Below, piece after piece: positions 21,941 through 33,304 of a stretch of 64,000 nucleotides of DNA. Position 1 is the stretch's first letter. Each line of letters starts with the position of its first letter. The translations under genes and the position numbers were made by a program. The notes below the pieces were generated by a model. The model was not told the DNA's origin. It worked only from the letters and a program-made list of their open reading frames with translations, and made no database searches. This stretch comes from Punica granatum (lineage: Eukaryota; Streptophyta; Magnoliopsida; Myrtales; Lythraceae). The stretch is from NCBI RefSeq assembly GCF_007655135.1, contig NC_045130.1, forward strand, positions 35,708,605 through 35,772,604. The letters are read 5' to 3'.

Positions 21941-24900
21941 TTATTGCTTCTTGGCATGCCTTTCACAGAAGGCCTTGATCCTCTCCATCCCGTCTACGAG
22001 TGAAGCAGGCTCGATGGCAAAAGTCACGCGTAGCCAGTTTTTCATTCCGACCGCTATACCTGCAATAGTTTGGTGTTCAGTTAGTTAACATATGTGTAGG
22101 ACTTACTGAGAAGTTATGTTTCGAACTGGAAATTTTTACCTCAGTTGATTGAAACAACCACAACGAATACGAAAGAAGTAAACCTCGGATAATGATTCAG
22201 TTATTACCTGGTAGAACAATGACTGATTCCTCCTTGGCAAGCTTCAAGCTAAAGTCCAGATCATCTTCTATGCCGTCGAGCATTGATAGGTTCAACTTGA
22301 CCTGAAATATTCGGCCATTTCGAGTAGCATTTCATCAGTTCCTCAACACAAACATACACTGCCGGGACTGGCAAGTAGATATACATATTAGTTCATATAC
22401 ACAGATCCACACTTTAAAGAATTGATGATCATACCATTACAAACATTGACCCTTCAGGCTTGCTTGAGCAAATGATACAAGGGATCTGTTCGAACCTATC
22501 GTAACACATATCTGCAGTGTGCTTGAGTAGGACTATAATTCTCGAGAAGAAATCATCTGTTGAATTCTCAAGCATGCGAGGAATTGCTCCCTGTTACATT
22601 CTCAAGACAAATGGGAGAGTAAGAGAAGATCTAAACAATCCTTGGGAACCAAGAACATTAAATAACACATTCATTAAATAAAGCCTCCAACACTCATATT
22701 TGGAGGCATAGAAATCAACCAGATGAACTAAATCGAGTGAACTTTTATACCTGTATGAAGGTTGCGGGATCGGAAGCGACAGTTAAAAACTCTTTGATGG
22801 ACTCAACAACCTCAAAAGAAACAGAACGGGCCAACTTAAATTCTTCCTTACAAGTAAGAAATTGAATTCTATAAGCCACCGGCAAAGAGAGAGAGCTGAC
22901 CCCGGATTTCTTCAGGATGCCATTCGGGTCAGTAGTGACAAGCCAACCAAGTCGCCATCCCGGAACGATCCACCGCTTTGATATCGATCCTAGAGTCAAG
23001 ACTGGAGCAATGGATCCAAATACTCCCATGGGAGTGAATGGCGTATTCCCAAAAGCCAGATGGGCGTATACCTCATCAGCGATCACCATAATTCCGAGCT
23101 TTTTCGCCGTCTCAGCAACCTAGAGGACAAAAAAATCAAGCTATAGCTAAAGATGAGGCATCTCCAAGTCTAGAACTACAAGAATTTAAGATGAACCAAA
23201 ATTCGATATGTGTATATCCGTACCTGCTTTAGATGTTCATAGCTGAAGACGTTACCACATGGATTGCCCGGGTTAATGATGACCATTGCCATGGTATTCT
23301 CATCTGCAAGCTTCTCAACCCCTGCGAGATCAACCTCCCAGCCCTTGTCAGGAAGAAGATCGAAGTGGCGCACTTTGAGTTTGCTGAAAGAAGCACATGT
23401 CTCATAGTATGGATAACCAGGTCTCGGAAGCAGAACATTGGCGCCAGGGCGGCCGGCTAGGACCGATATTATGACTTCTATCGCTTGAGTGCATCCAACA
23501 GTTAGGAATACATCGTCAGGAGATAACGTGTATGGAAGATCCTTGGAGAGAGACTCCGCGATTGCCCTATACCAAATCAAAGGCAAGAAATCAACTTCGT
23601 AAACTCTTGGTATGACCTCATCCACTTATATAGTAGCACAAAGAAGCAAACCTCCTCGCACACTGTCATTTACTCTTATCTATATTTTTCCATCAGAAAG
23701 AAAAATAAATTGAAGAGATTTTCTTTTCCATGTAATCCAAAATTATAATTACTATAATATATTGGGAAGAGGTCATATACATAACCAGTTAAGTCTTCCT
23801 GATGATATCAATAATAGAAACATATACTCCATACATGCAAGTGTAAAATCAAAATCTATAGGGCACACAATTTGATTACTCTAATATGTAGATGCACTAA
23901 TAATCGAAATGTTGCTGCAAATGGTCTATATTTGTCCATCGTACATCATGATCTCGTGACGACTGGAGTTACTCTTAACCGGGATATAGATATCCCTAGT
24001 TAGGTGCACTAATCCATATATTTATATAAGTAAAATTGACTCCTACATTATTAAATGCTTTCTCGTTAATAAAATAAAATTATTAGAAATAATTTTTTTA
24101 AAAGATTAATATAGATGATTTGAAATAATTCATGTAGCATTTCTTATTATAATATACGAACTTATTGCAATATATGAAATAAGGATGTCATAAAATTTTA
24201 TATTTAAAAAATATGCATTCAGATTTGTGTTAAACATGAAATGTACAACAATTAAATATATACACAATACACAATAATTGAGTTTCGTTACTTGAAATTA
24301 TTTATCGAACCATTCAAAATTAGTCTAACTTTATTAATTGGTTATTGCATGAGATATAAAATTAGCATTGGAAATATTTTGCAATGTTAAGAAGTAAACA
24401 TATTTTTCAAATATCAAGTTAATTATTATAAGAAATTATATATATGTGTATTAAAACAAACATATATATATATATATATATACGCAATGGAAATGATATA
24501 AAGTTCACACAAATTAATTAATTATATATAGAACTTATATAAAAAGATTATTATCCCATAGAAGAAAAATCTATGACACAACGTTATGAGCTTAAGCTCA
24601 TAAATAAAATAAAAATAAAATTTAAAAATATGGATCTCTTAAACAAAGTTTCAAAAGGGACCAAACAATAATTTATCCTAATTACAATACTTAATATATG
24701 TGATAGATCTATATTAATAATTAATGTGAAAAATGACACATATAATTGAAATAATTAATTTCAAATTATTATTATAATAATTAGCTTACTCTAATTTGTA
24801 ACCCAAAAAAGCTATTAAAGATTATCATTTGAAAATTAAAATTAATAATTGAAAAATATTATTATTTTTAATAAGAGAATTGGTATTTCAAAATGTAAAT

Positions 24901-27900
24901 AATTACAATAATAAATTATATAGAAATATATGAAAAAGAACCCATGGAACACACGGGACAAAAAACTAATAATAAGGAAAACTACACAATATTTCTCTAA
25001 GCATTTACTAGTCAACTTTGGTCAAAGAATTGACGAAGTGACAAAATAAACTTTCCTCAATGGTAATTTTGCAGTAGGTTATATATGACCAAAAGAAAAT
25101 ATCCATGTGTTTCGGATATTTGTAATATGTGTAACTATACATATGGGTCCTGTTTATTATTTGAGGAAAATCTGAAAATATATATTGTAATAGAAAATAG
25201 TGTCGCCATACCACCACCGAACGAAAACATAGTGTCGTCATACATTTATGGGTCAACAAGGAAGTCTCTTTCAGAGCTGGTTAAGATCCAGTCACGTATT
25301 ATAGATACTTGGATATATAGTTGGTATACTTCAATCCATATAAATAAACACATCTTTTGCACGTAAACACAATACGATGCTTATAGTATCTCCTAAATAG
25401 ATATAGACACCTAATATGCAAGGGCATCGATCATTTGAGGATATAAGAGCATCTCGTATTTATACACGATATTGGACCTCTTTTGTGAATAGAATGATCC
25501 ATTTACTTATCAAAAACAAAATAAACCATTTAAGTTAGGGAAAATAGCCCCATATAACACAATTTTTACCTTATTTTCACTTCCTAACACGTTTTTAAAA
25601 GTTGTCACAATCTAGCACGAATCACCATTTTATTCCGGGATCTTGTACACCGTTAAACTCCGTCTAAAAACCCTTAAACACCGTTAGACGGAGTTTAACG
25701 GTGTGCTAGATCCGGGAATAAAATGGTGATTCGTGCTAGATCGTGACAACTTTTAAAAACGTGCTAGGAAGTGAAAATAAGGTAAAAATTATGTTATATT
25801 GGGCTATTTTTCCTTTTTTTTATTTGAAGAATTAGTGTGGAGCTTTATAATAATATCAGGAGCATAGGTTAAAAGTTTAAACTATTTTTGAGATCGGATG
25901 GTTCACAAAAACTATCAAAATCAAAATACCGAAAAAATGTGTAAATATTTTTTATCTGAAAATTCACCATTCAGAAAAATTTGAAAATATGTGTGGAGAT
26001 TTATAATAATATCAGGAATATGGGGTAAAAGTATCATATCGTTTTGAGATCGTGATTCACAAAAACTATCAAAATCGGAACACCCAAAAGATAGGTAAAT
26101 ATATTTTATCTGAAGATTCACTGCCCAGAAAAATATGAAAATTTGTGAGAAGCTATATAATAATGTTAGGAATATGGGGAAAAATTTTCATCTTGTTTTG
26201 AGAGGGACGGTTCACAAAAACTATCAAAATCAGAGTACCGAAAAGAATGGTAATTATTTTTTATCTGAAAATTCACCATCCAAAAAAATATAAAATTTTT
26301 GTGAAGCTTTATAATAATATCAGGAATGTCGGGTAAAATTTTCACCTCATTTTGAGATCGAACGATTCACAAAAGCTATCTAAATCACACCACCTAAAAA
26401 AGAGGTGAATATTTTTTATCTGAAAATTCACTATCCAGAAAAATCTGAAAATTTGTATGGAGCTTTATAATAACATCAGGAATATAGGGTAAAAGTTTCA
26501 TCTCGTTTTGAGATCGAGCAATTAACAAAAACTATCAAAATCGAAATATCGAAAAGATTGGTAAATATATTTTATCTGAAGATTCACCGCTTAGAAAAAT
26601 TTGAAAATCTGTGAGAAACTTTATAATAATGTTAGGAACATGGCAAAAAAAGTTTCATCTCATTTTGAGGTCGTACGGTTCACAAAAACTATCAAAATCA
26701 GAGTACCGAAAAAAAAGAATAATTATTTTTTATCTAAAGATTCATTACCCAGAAAAATTTAAAATTTTTTGTGGAGCTTTATAATAATATCAGGAACATG
26801 GGGTAAAAGTTTCATTTTGTTTTGAGATCGAAAAATTTACAAAAGCTATCTAAATCACAACACCAAAAAAAGATGTAAATATTTTTTATTTGAAAATTCA
26901 CCATCCAAAAAAATCTAAAAATTAATATGGAAGTTTATAATAACATCAGGAACATGGGGTAAAAGTTTCACCTCGTTTTGAGATTGTACGGTTCACAAAA
27001 ACTATCAAAATCAGAACACCGAAAAGAGTGATAAATACTTTTTAAGGGAAAATAGCTCTATGTAACACAACTTTTATCTTATTCACTTCCTACCATATTT
27101 TTAAAAGTTGTTACGATCTACCACGAATCACCATTTTATTACCAGATCTAGCATGCCATTAAATTCCGTCTAACGGTGTTTAACGGTTTTTAAACGGAGT
27201 TTAACGGTGTGCTAGATCCGGGAATAAAATGGTCATTCGTGCTAGATCGTAATAATTTTTAAAAACGTGTTAGGAAGTAAAAATAAGATAAAAATTGTGT
27301 TATATTGAACTATTTTCCCTTTAAGTTATTATCCGCTTAATCTAATACTAGTAGGCCTGCGGCGCTTCTTGATTAGTAACCGAAATGCAGCAGAAAATAT
27401 GGATTGCTGCATGTTATAACATTTTGTTCATCAAAGGGAAAAAATAAAAATAAAAAAGATCTAATCATTTTTGTTAGAACACATATATTCACTATGATTA
27501 TTAAATATTAGGCATCAATTACCTAGGAGTCTTGTCATATATATGCAATAAGAAATGGACACGTAACATATATACTTTATCGATCGAAAAACTAAAACGA
27601 ACCAAGAAAGCAAGAACCGCGCGATAATTGCAAAAAATGTTCTACGTACGAAGGACACGAGAAAATACTAGAGCAAATTAAACCAAGATTGATAGATGTC
27701 CGAGAGCTATAGTGATTTGGATTGGTATTTGTTACCTGCGGGCGGGGGGAATACCAAAGGATGTGGTGGCGTAGGTGTTGAACTTGCCGGAGCGGAGGGT
27801 GTCAACAATGGCGTCCTCGGCCACAGCGGCAGTGCGGAAGCTGGGAAATGAGGAGGGATCACCGTGGGCAAACGGGATGATGGTCCTGGGGTCGTCCTTC

Positions 27901-28028
27901 CTGAGGTTGCCCATCAGCATGGTTCGGACCATCCTTATGGTGGCCGCCGATGAGGTGCTCTGTACCTCGTTGCGCTCGAACCTCCATTTCTGCTGACCCG
28001 ACCAGTTCTCTTTCGCCACCTCTCCCAT
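21941..28028 (-). CDS. TAT: T2: tyrosine-aminotransferase-like protein, seven exons, 427 aa
   Basis: Exons (minus): 28028-27736, 23566-23224, 23119-22901, 22810-22751, 22590-22435, 22301-22208, 22059-21941. All have GT-AG junctions and joined phases. It is a class I/II PLP aminotransferase with the same motifs as T1 (NPGNPCG, IADEVY, SISKRW with the PLP Lys, NWLRVTF). Differences from T1 include Lys for Met at residue 6, Glu for Gln in the FERNE segment, Arg for Cys in DTLRSGK, and Val and Ile changes in exon 5; exons 6-7 are identical. Intron 1 is 4.17 kb because a 1.78-kb foldback element sits in it. The acceptor of exon 4 reads GAG rather than CAG but keeps AG. An upstream in-frame TTG extension was not used, because ATG 28028 is shared by the paralogues. 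Confidence 0.9.
24892..25007. other. 116-bp segment in T2 intron 1 absent from T0 and T1
   Basis: Units A and B read GTGTTTCAA directly into CTAGTCAACTTTGG (about 12,940). Unit C has 116 extra bases between these sequences. No clear target duplication or TIR was found, so insertion in C and deletion in A/B are equally possible. Confidence 0.6.
25538..25812. repeat. Left foldback module
   Basis: Near-palindrome: the first half (GGGAAAATAGCCC to the CCGTTAAACTCCG segment) returns inverted in the second half, around a short loop near 25,675. It would form a long hairpin. It is present again as the right module. Confidence 0.88.
25836..27045. repeat. Eight-copy tandem array, about 155-bp unit, with three-unit periodicity
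   Basis: Units start with a GTGGAGCTTTATAATAATATCAGG-like segment at about 25,836, 25,991, 26,146, 26,299, 26,455, 26,609, 26,767 and 26,922. Variants recur every third unit: units 3 and 6 share a GTTAGG variant and a GAGAAGC/GAGAAAC start, units 4 and 7 share AAAGCTATCTAAATCAC, and units 5 and 8 share AACATCAGG. This points to a higher-order unit of about 465 bp. The last unit is cut short by the right foldback module. Confidence 0.85.
27046..27319. repeat. Right foldback module
   Basis: Second hairpin module, same orientation and length class as the left one but with more substitutions. No separate target duplication is visible around it, so it appears to belong to the composite rather than being an independent insertion. 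Confidence 0.85.
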
Positions 28029-28142
28029 ATCAATCTCCTCCGGTGGACGGTGTCTTATGGTGAGCGGCGGCTGAGAATGCAAGGAAATAGTTCTGAATTT
28101 CTGGTACGTCGTCCAGCCCTTAACGTGGGAATGTGTGCGTAG

Positions 28143-28153
28143 TATATATAAAA
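28143..28153 (-). promoter_or_regulatory. TAT: Putative TATA box of T2
   Basis: TATATATAAAA on the plus strand, about 120 bp upstream of the T2 ATG, positionally equivalent to the T0 and T1 motifs. Confidence 0.45.
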
Positions 28154-29075
28154 GTGAGACTGTGAATGAAACCGCGTGCTTTCTCGGAAAAATAACAAAT
28201 TCTTTTCATATACCAAAAGGAAAATAAAAAAAATAGAGTAATTTTTGGGAAATTATAAAATTTAAAAGGGTTGCTGCACGTGATTCTTGGATAAAGATCC
28301 AAATTCGAATCCCCGTGAAAGTCAAAGTACTTTATATTTGACAAATTACACAATTTGTGTGATTAGGCTTACCACCTTGTGGGTTTGCATTTCGCATTAA
28401 TTGTAGCAGCATTAGCCCACGTTTGGAAATGAGATAGTGGTTAAATATGTACTTTTCTTATTGGGTTTTAAGAAAAAATAATTTGGTGAATTATTTTAAA
28501 ATTATGGTTTAATTGATTCAGCACTTTTGCATTATTTTTTCGGTTACAAAAAAGACCAATGGACCTAATATAATGAAATAAAAATCTTAATAGCTAATAA
28601 AGGGACACTAGTAGGTCCTACCACGACTATCGAAACTATAATATCTTGATTATTAAGTAAGAGCATGTATCACTGCACCATATCCATCATTGACTCCCAA
28701 ACCAAGCCTCAGTCGGATAAAACCCAAATTTCTCTCATTATATAAAAAGGAAAGAAAGGACTTCCTCGTTAGCCTATGAAAAAAAAAACAAAGAATAGTG
28801 AGATAGTAACTGGAAGAATTTTATTCTTTCTGATAATGATAATCGGGAGATGTTAGAATCAAGACAATTCAAAGAGGCATGGATCAAGAGGATATAAGGA
28901 AGCATGGATCATATTGTCTCTCGGGTGTCTACTTGAATGGACACTATATTTAAGTACCTTGTCTTCAATTATGTAATATTGGTTCATGTTGCACGAGAAA
29001 GGAATTTGCTCTCTAGGGGAGGAAAAAAAAAAAAGAGTGCTAGACATATATCTACGTAAAAAATCAAAAAATTTC
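28154..29075. other. T2 upstream spacer, first copy, no gene seen
   Basis: Diverged equivalent of about 2,430-4,310 in unit A. It lacks the 810-bp MITE at about 28,735, where TATATAAAA is single. No gene is present. Confidence 0.6.
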
Positions 29076-29306
29076 TGACTTGTTTAGTTTGTAAATATAA
29101 TTTTAAAATTACAACTTTAACATAATTCAACCCACAATAAAACAAAATAACTCATACAAAATCAAAGAATGGGCCCCATTTATATCACTTTTTTTACTAC
29201 AAAACAAAATAACTCATACAAAGTCAAATGGTGGGCTCCATTTATATCACTCTTTTTTAAAATCAAAATCTGATTTTAAAATCCTTTTTTGAAACCAAAC
29301 GCAGCA
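29076..29306. mobile_element. Tourist-like MITE upstream of T2
   Basis: A 231-bp insert absent from the matching place in units A, B and at about 34,885. Ends are imperfect inverted repeats (CTTGTTTAGTTT and AAACCAAACGCAG) flanked by TTC at 29,073-29,075 and 29,307-29,309. It has the same length and is a reverse-orientation relative of the element at 54,274-54,505. No ORF. The 3-bp duplication fits PIF/Harbinger-type MITEs loosely, because TTC is not the usual TWA. Confidence 0.7.
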
Positions 29307-29657
29307 TTCAAATTCGATTGTCGTCGGTGGAATTTGATCTGTATTTTCTCTTTGCATTCTCGTTTATCTATATAAGGCTCATGCCCCTTCCCCATCAAAG
29401 AAAAGAAAAGGAATTTCAGATTCGAACCTTTAAGAAAACAAGGCTTTTATGATATTTTTTAAGCCAAATTTTATGTGTAGATTATCCGTTCAAACCAACA
29501 TGCTGCGCACCACCATGATAAAGAAATGCTGAAAGAAAACCATGCTGGAAAATGTAACCAAATTCACCTTTTCTAAAATAAAAAAAATTCCCAAATTGGA
29601 CTAAACTGAGACTATTATAGTAGATCCAATGCATGTACGTATGTACATTATCCCCAT

Positions 29658-32600
29658 TGTCAGCACCCCATTTCGGTCCACTGGCTCCAGATGGGCAAAA
29701 TCATCATTTCGTCATCATTAAAGGGAAATATTTTGATTAATTACCCAAGCACTCACGATTTTTAAACTTGAGGGCATTTTTTTATTTAATTTGACATTAA
29801 AAAAAAGGTGCTCTACGGGACGTTTTGAGCCTTACGCGCGTCAAATTTGAATTTCAAAATCCAGAACGGAAATCGAATTTCATATTATATCGATCCTGGA
29901 ATTTTCCTAAAGGCAACAGTGGTCTTGAAATATTTTTCTAACATCCGATCAAAAAGATTGTATTTCGACGATAATCGTGCAAAATAAAATCGACGCTCAT
30001 CAGGGGTCGATATCAAATTCATTGAAATTCGGTCTCTAGTCATGCAAATTGAAATCCTCAAATAGTTTATTACTTCTCCAATTTCGTGATTTCAAATTTT
30101 TCATTCAGAAAGTGTCAGAGGCAACGGTCAAAATTTCTGACCGTTGCCCCTCTTTTTCCCCAAGCTCCCCCCATTTTTTTGTCTTCTTCCTCCTCCTTTC
30201 TTCTTCTTCTCTCTCCTTTTCTTTCCCTTCTTCAGCTAACAGACCCGAATAAAAAAAAGGGAACACTCCCTCTACGGCTCAGCCGCCTCCTGGCCCGAAT
30301 TTTTTTCCCTCAACTGGATTCTCCGCTGCTCCCTTATTCTCCTCAGCTAAGAAACCCGAATGAAAAAAACGAAGAAAAGGGAAGAAACCCTAACCCTAGC
30401 CGCTCTCCTCTTCTTCTCCGATTGATACCTGAGCTGCCCAAAAAAAAAAGAAAACCCTAACTCTCCTCTCTCTTTTCCTTCTTCCTCCTCCGAAGAACCC
30501 TAAAAAAAAAAAACGAAAGGAAAAACCAAAAAGAAAAGGGAACAAAGAAACCCACAGCTCGATTCCGCTCGGCCCTAGAACCCCTGTTCACTCCTGCCCG
30601 CAGCTCCTCTCCTCCTCACTGCCTTCAGCTCCGAAACACTCTTGGACCTCAGAAAAAACCTTCAGCTCGCCCCACAGCTCGTTCCCAGCTGCTTCCTCAC
30701 GCCCACCTTCCTCTCAGCTCACGAACCCTCCCGACTCCGGATCCTCTCGCGGCTCATCCTTACAGTTCTCCCACACACACACACCAACGCCTCACCTCAC
30801 TGACCTGACGCCTGTGACTCCCTCAGCCATCGTCCCTGAGCCCCCATCTTCGAAGCTATTGCTGTTCTCCCCCCTTTTCTTTGCAGGTTGGCGCGCCCAG
30901 TTGCTGTTCTTCGAACCCCTGAGCCGTTTGTCCCACCGTTTTGAGCTCCCGAGCTCGACCATTGCTTCTGTTCCTCCGTTCGTCAACTGCTGCTGCTTGC
31001 CGTTGCTGCTGCATTTGCTTCCCCGTTAGAGCCTCTCCTGAGCCGTTGTTGCAGTTCTTGAGCTGCTGCCACTGCCTCTCTCGTGCCATTTCCCTCTTTC
31101 TCAACTTTGATATCAGTATTTTGTCCGTTTATTTTCTGTTTGCTGCCCCTTTTCATCTCATTTGCAGGTCTGAAGCGCCAAGCTCGATAAGATCAACCGT
31201 TGCTGCCTCCTCGTGGCTGCGGAGATTTGTTTGTTTAGCTCGAGACTTAGTTTTTAGGGATTCCCGAAGCTTCACGAAATTCCTCCCGGCATTAGTTAAG
31301 GAGAGATACGATACTCGAGACCTTAGTAGCATGATTAGGGCCTCATTTCCATATTAATGTTTGTTTAAATGATGTAATGTGAAGTAAACGTTCGTGAGTT
31401 CCACCAAAACCCGGTTTTATGAACTTTTCAAGTTGTTTCGATTCAGTCCTTATAGCTATTTTCAAATTTTTCGGTCAGACCAAAATTTTCAAATTTGTCT
31501 TATTCAAGTCCTGGGCTATTTTAATATTTTTTAGTTCAACCACAGAATTTTCAGATGACTTAAACCAATCCAGAAAACCTTTCAATTTATTTCAGTTCAG
31601 TCCCTGTGACATTTTTCACTTTTTCAGATCAGTCCCGAACTTTAAAATTCGTTTGAATCGAGTCCTAAACCATTTTTAACACTCTCAGTTCAGCCACAGA
31701 ATTTTCAGGTCATTCAAATCAGTCCAGCGAACTTTTTTTCAATTTGTTCCAGTTCAGTCCCTGTGATATTTTCTACTTTTTCAGATCAGTCCCGAACTTT
31801 AAAATTCATTTCAATCGAGTCCTAGGCCATTTTTAACACTCTCAGTTCAGCCACAGAATTTTCAGGTCATTCAAATCAGTCCAGAGAACTTTTTAATTTG
31901 TTTCAGCTCAGTCCCTGTGACATTTTTCCACATTTCAGATCAGTCCCAAACTTTCAAATATGCTTCAATCAGGTCCCAATCCCTTTCTAATTCCTGTTCA
32001 GCCACAGAATTTTTTAGACACTCCAAATTAGTCCAAGGAACTTTTTAAGCTGTCTCAAATCAGTTACCGGGATTTTTATCAGAATTTTCAAATTAGTCCT
32101 TGTTCTTTTAAAATTATTCAAATCAGTCTCCGGACATTTTTTCAAAGATATCCAATCCCTTTCCTACTTGGATTCCCGACCGACAACGCATGTGCCTCGT
32201 TTAAATATTTTTGTTTATATAATTATATGTATGCAACATTATAATACGTGCTCTTTGCATGATTTTTTTGTTTTTCCATGAATCGGTGTCGTTTTATCAA
32301 TTGCAATAATATTATGTTTATGTATGTTTGTATGTGTTCATCACGATCATGGCGGCACCGATTGTGTAAATTTGCATGTTTGTCGTGCTTAACGTGATAA
32401 TGTGCTCCTGATCCGTGTTTAAATGCTTTATTTTCTCGTTTTTTTAATCAAAATCTCACATGAATCGGTTTAATCATACAAACTCGACCTAAAATTAACT
32501 TTTAAATCTCAAGACCGTTGAAAATTAGAGTTTATCGGATGGTCCACTAATGGCCATTCCGACAGCTCGAAATTCGTAGCATTCGGTTAATTTCCAATTA

Positions 32601-33299
32601 ACCTAAAAAAAATTCCACACACGGGTAATTGGGACGTTAAATTTGGCCAAATTAAATCATTTGACCTCTTTTAAGTGAATTGCACGAATTGGTTAATAAT
32701 CTATAATCGCGTTGACAGTTCAAAAACTGTAATCATGTCCCTTTAAAATTCACAATTTCAAAAGCACCGAGATACGTGTCACGTAATCTTGATTTTCCAT
32801 AGAAATGTTGTGCTTATTTGTTACATTTTTTCACTTATTTGTTATGCGGGTCGAGCCCGATCCTTTAGGATACGATTCATATGGGGTCCAACGCCCTAAT
32901 CGTAGATTACGGGATCTAATCCCCTAAACACTGAGTGCGCACCTTAATTTCAATTTCAGTCTTTTCAAACCACACGGTGAGCACGAGTGGAATAATGACC
33001 GAACGCGAACCGATCGGGATTCAGTTGTTGTAATTTGTATTTTATTTATTTGAGAGGACAATGTAAGGATTTATATTGTACGTTTATTCATGTAAGAATC
33101 CCGATCGGAGAGCGGACGGTCGGAGTGTTTCTTCGAATTTACAGTGTACAAGGTACAGGGTACACCCATGTGAACAGGTAGTGGCGACTCCTTCTCACGT
33201 GCGTCCGTCGCGCATCCTCGGGAAGGTGGATACTCCCAAACCGCGTTGCTTAGGCGCGCGTACGCGTACCGCGACGAGATTAAAATTCTGGTGCGCACA
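29658..33299. mobile_element. 3.64-kb solo-LTR-like insertion upstream of T2
   Basis: The insert starts TGTCAGCACC and ends GGTGCGCACA, an imperfect terminal inverted repeat with TG...CA ends. Perfect 5-bp target duplications CCCAT lie at 29,653-29,657 and 33,300-33,304. The empty site is seen at about 4,632 and 35,230. There is no gag-pol ORF, primer-binding site or second LTR inside, so it best fits a solo LTR of a long-LTR Gypsy-type element. It holds a pyrimidine-rich stretch (30,100-31,050) resembling an LTR leader and a 155-bp tandem repeat. A LARD with very short repeats is less likely, because the two ends are not direct repeats. Confidence 0.78.
31430..32150. repeat. About 155-bp degenerate tandem repeat inside the LTR-like element
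   Basis: The phrase CAGCCACAGAATTTTCAGG recurs at about 31,537, 31,691, 31,849 and 31,999, with repeats of TCAGTCCCTGTGA and TCAGATCAGTCCC between. Roughly four to five copies, increasingly degenerate to the right. There is no coding potential across the array. Confidence 0.75.
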
Positions 33300-33304
33300 C
33301 CCAT

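Larger units (their letters stand above)
11941..23877. repeat. Tandem duplication unit B (middle copy)
   Basis: Second copy of the 11.94-kb period. It carries T1 exon 1 and promoter, the T1-T2 spacer with all its mobile elements, and T2 exons 2-7. The offset to unit A is 11,940 up to about 22,400, then 11,938 and 11,937 after small deletions. The next copy begins at 23,878 with the same starting sequence but is clearly more diverged (substitutions and many indels). Confidence 0.93.
25538..27319. mobile_element. Composite foldback element (Mutator-like duplication) in T2 intron 1
   Basis: The 1,782-bp insertion begins GGGAAAATAG and ends CTATTTTCCC. Perfect 9-bp target duplications TTTAAGTTA lie at 25,529-25,537 and 27,320-27,328. 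The empty site is present in units A and B (TTTACGTTA at 1582-1590). It consists of two foldback modules of about 275 bp in direct orientation (25,538-25,812 and 27,046-27,319) flanking a 1.2-kb tandem array. There is no transposase ORF. The outer ends are inverted repeats of more than 120 bp because each module is itself a palindrome. The 9-bp duplication suggests mobilisation by a Mutator-like transposase (inference). Confidence 0.9.

Noticed and set aside
25836..27045. Regular repeats considered as a CRISPR-like array
   Set aside because: Units are about 155 bp, contiguous and diverging, with no unique spacers, in a plant genome and inside a transposon.
28029..28082. In-frame N-terminal extension of T2 by 18 residues (and 29 residues for T3)
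   Set aside because: The upstream first codon is TTG in both cases; the shared ATG at 28,028 or 40,322 fits the family start.
30385..30402. AAACCCTAACCCTAG and 40,533-40,541 AAACCCTAA considered as interstitial telomere
   Set aside because: Only one or two repeats each; telo-box-type promoter motifs are a simpler reading.
30049..31357. Several ORFs in the pyrimidine-rich stretch
   Set aside because: Low-complexity Ser/Leu/Pro frames on both strands inside the LTR-like element; no domain and no start context.
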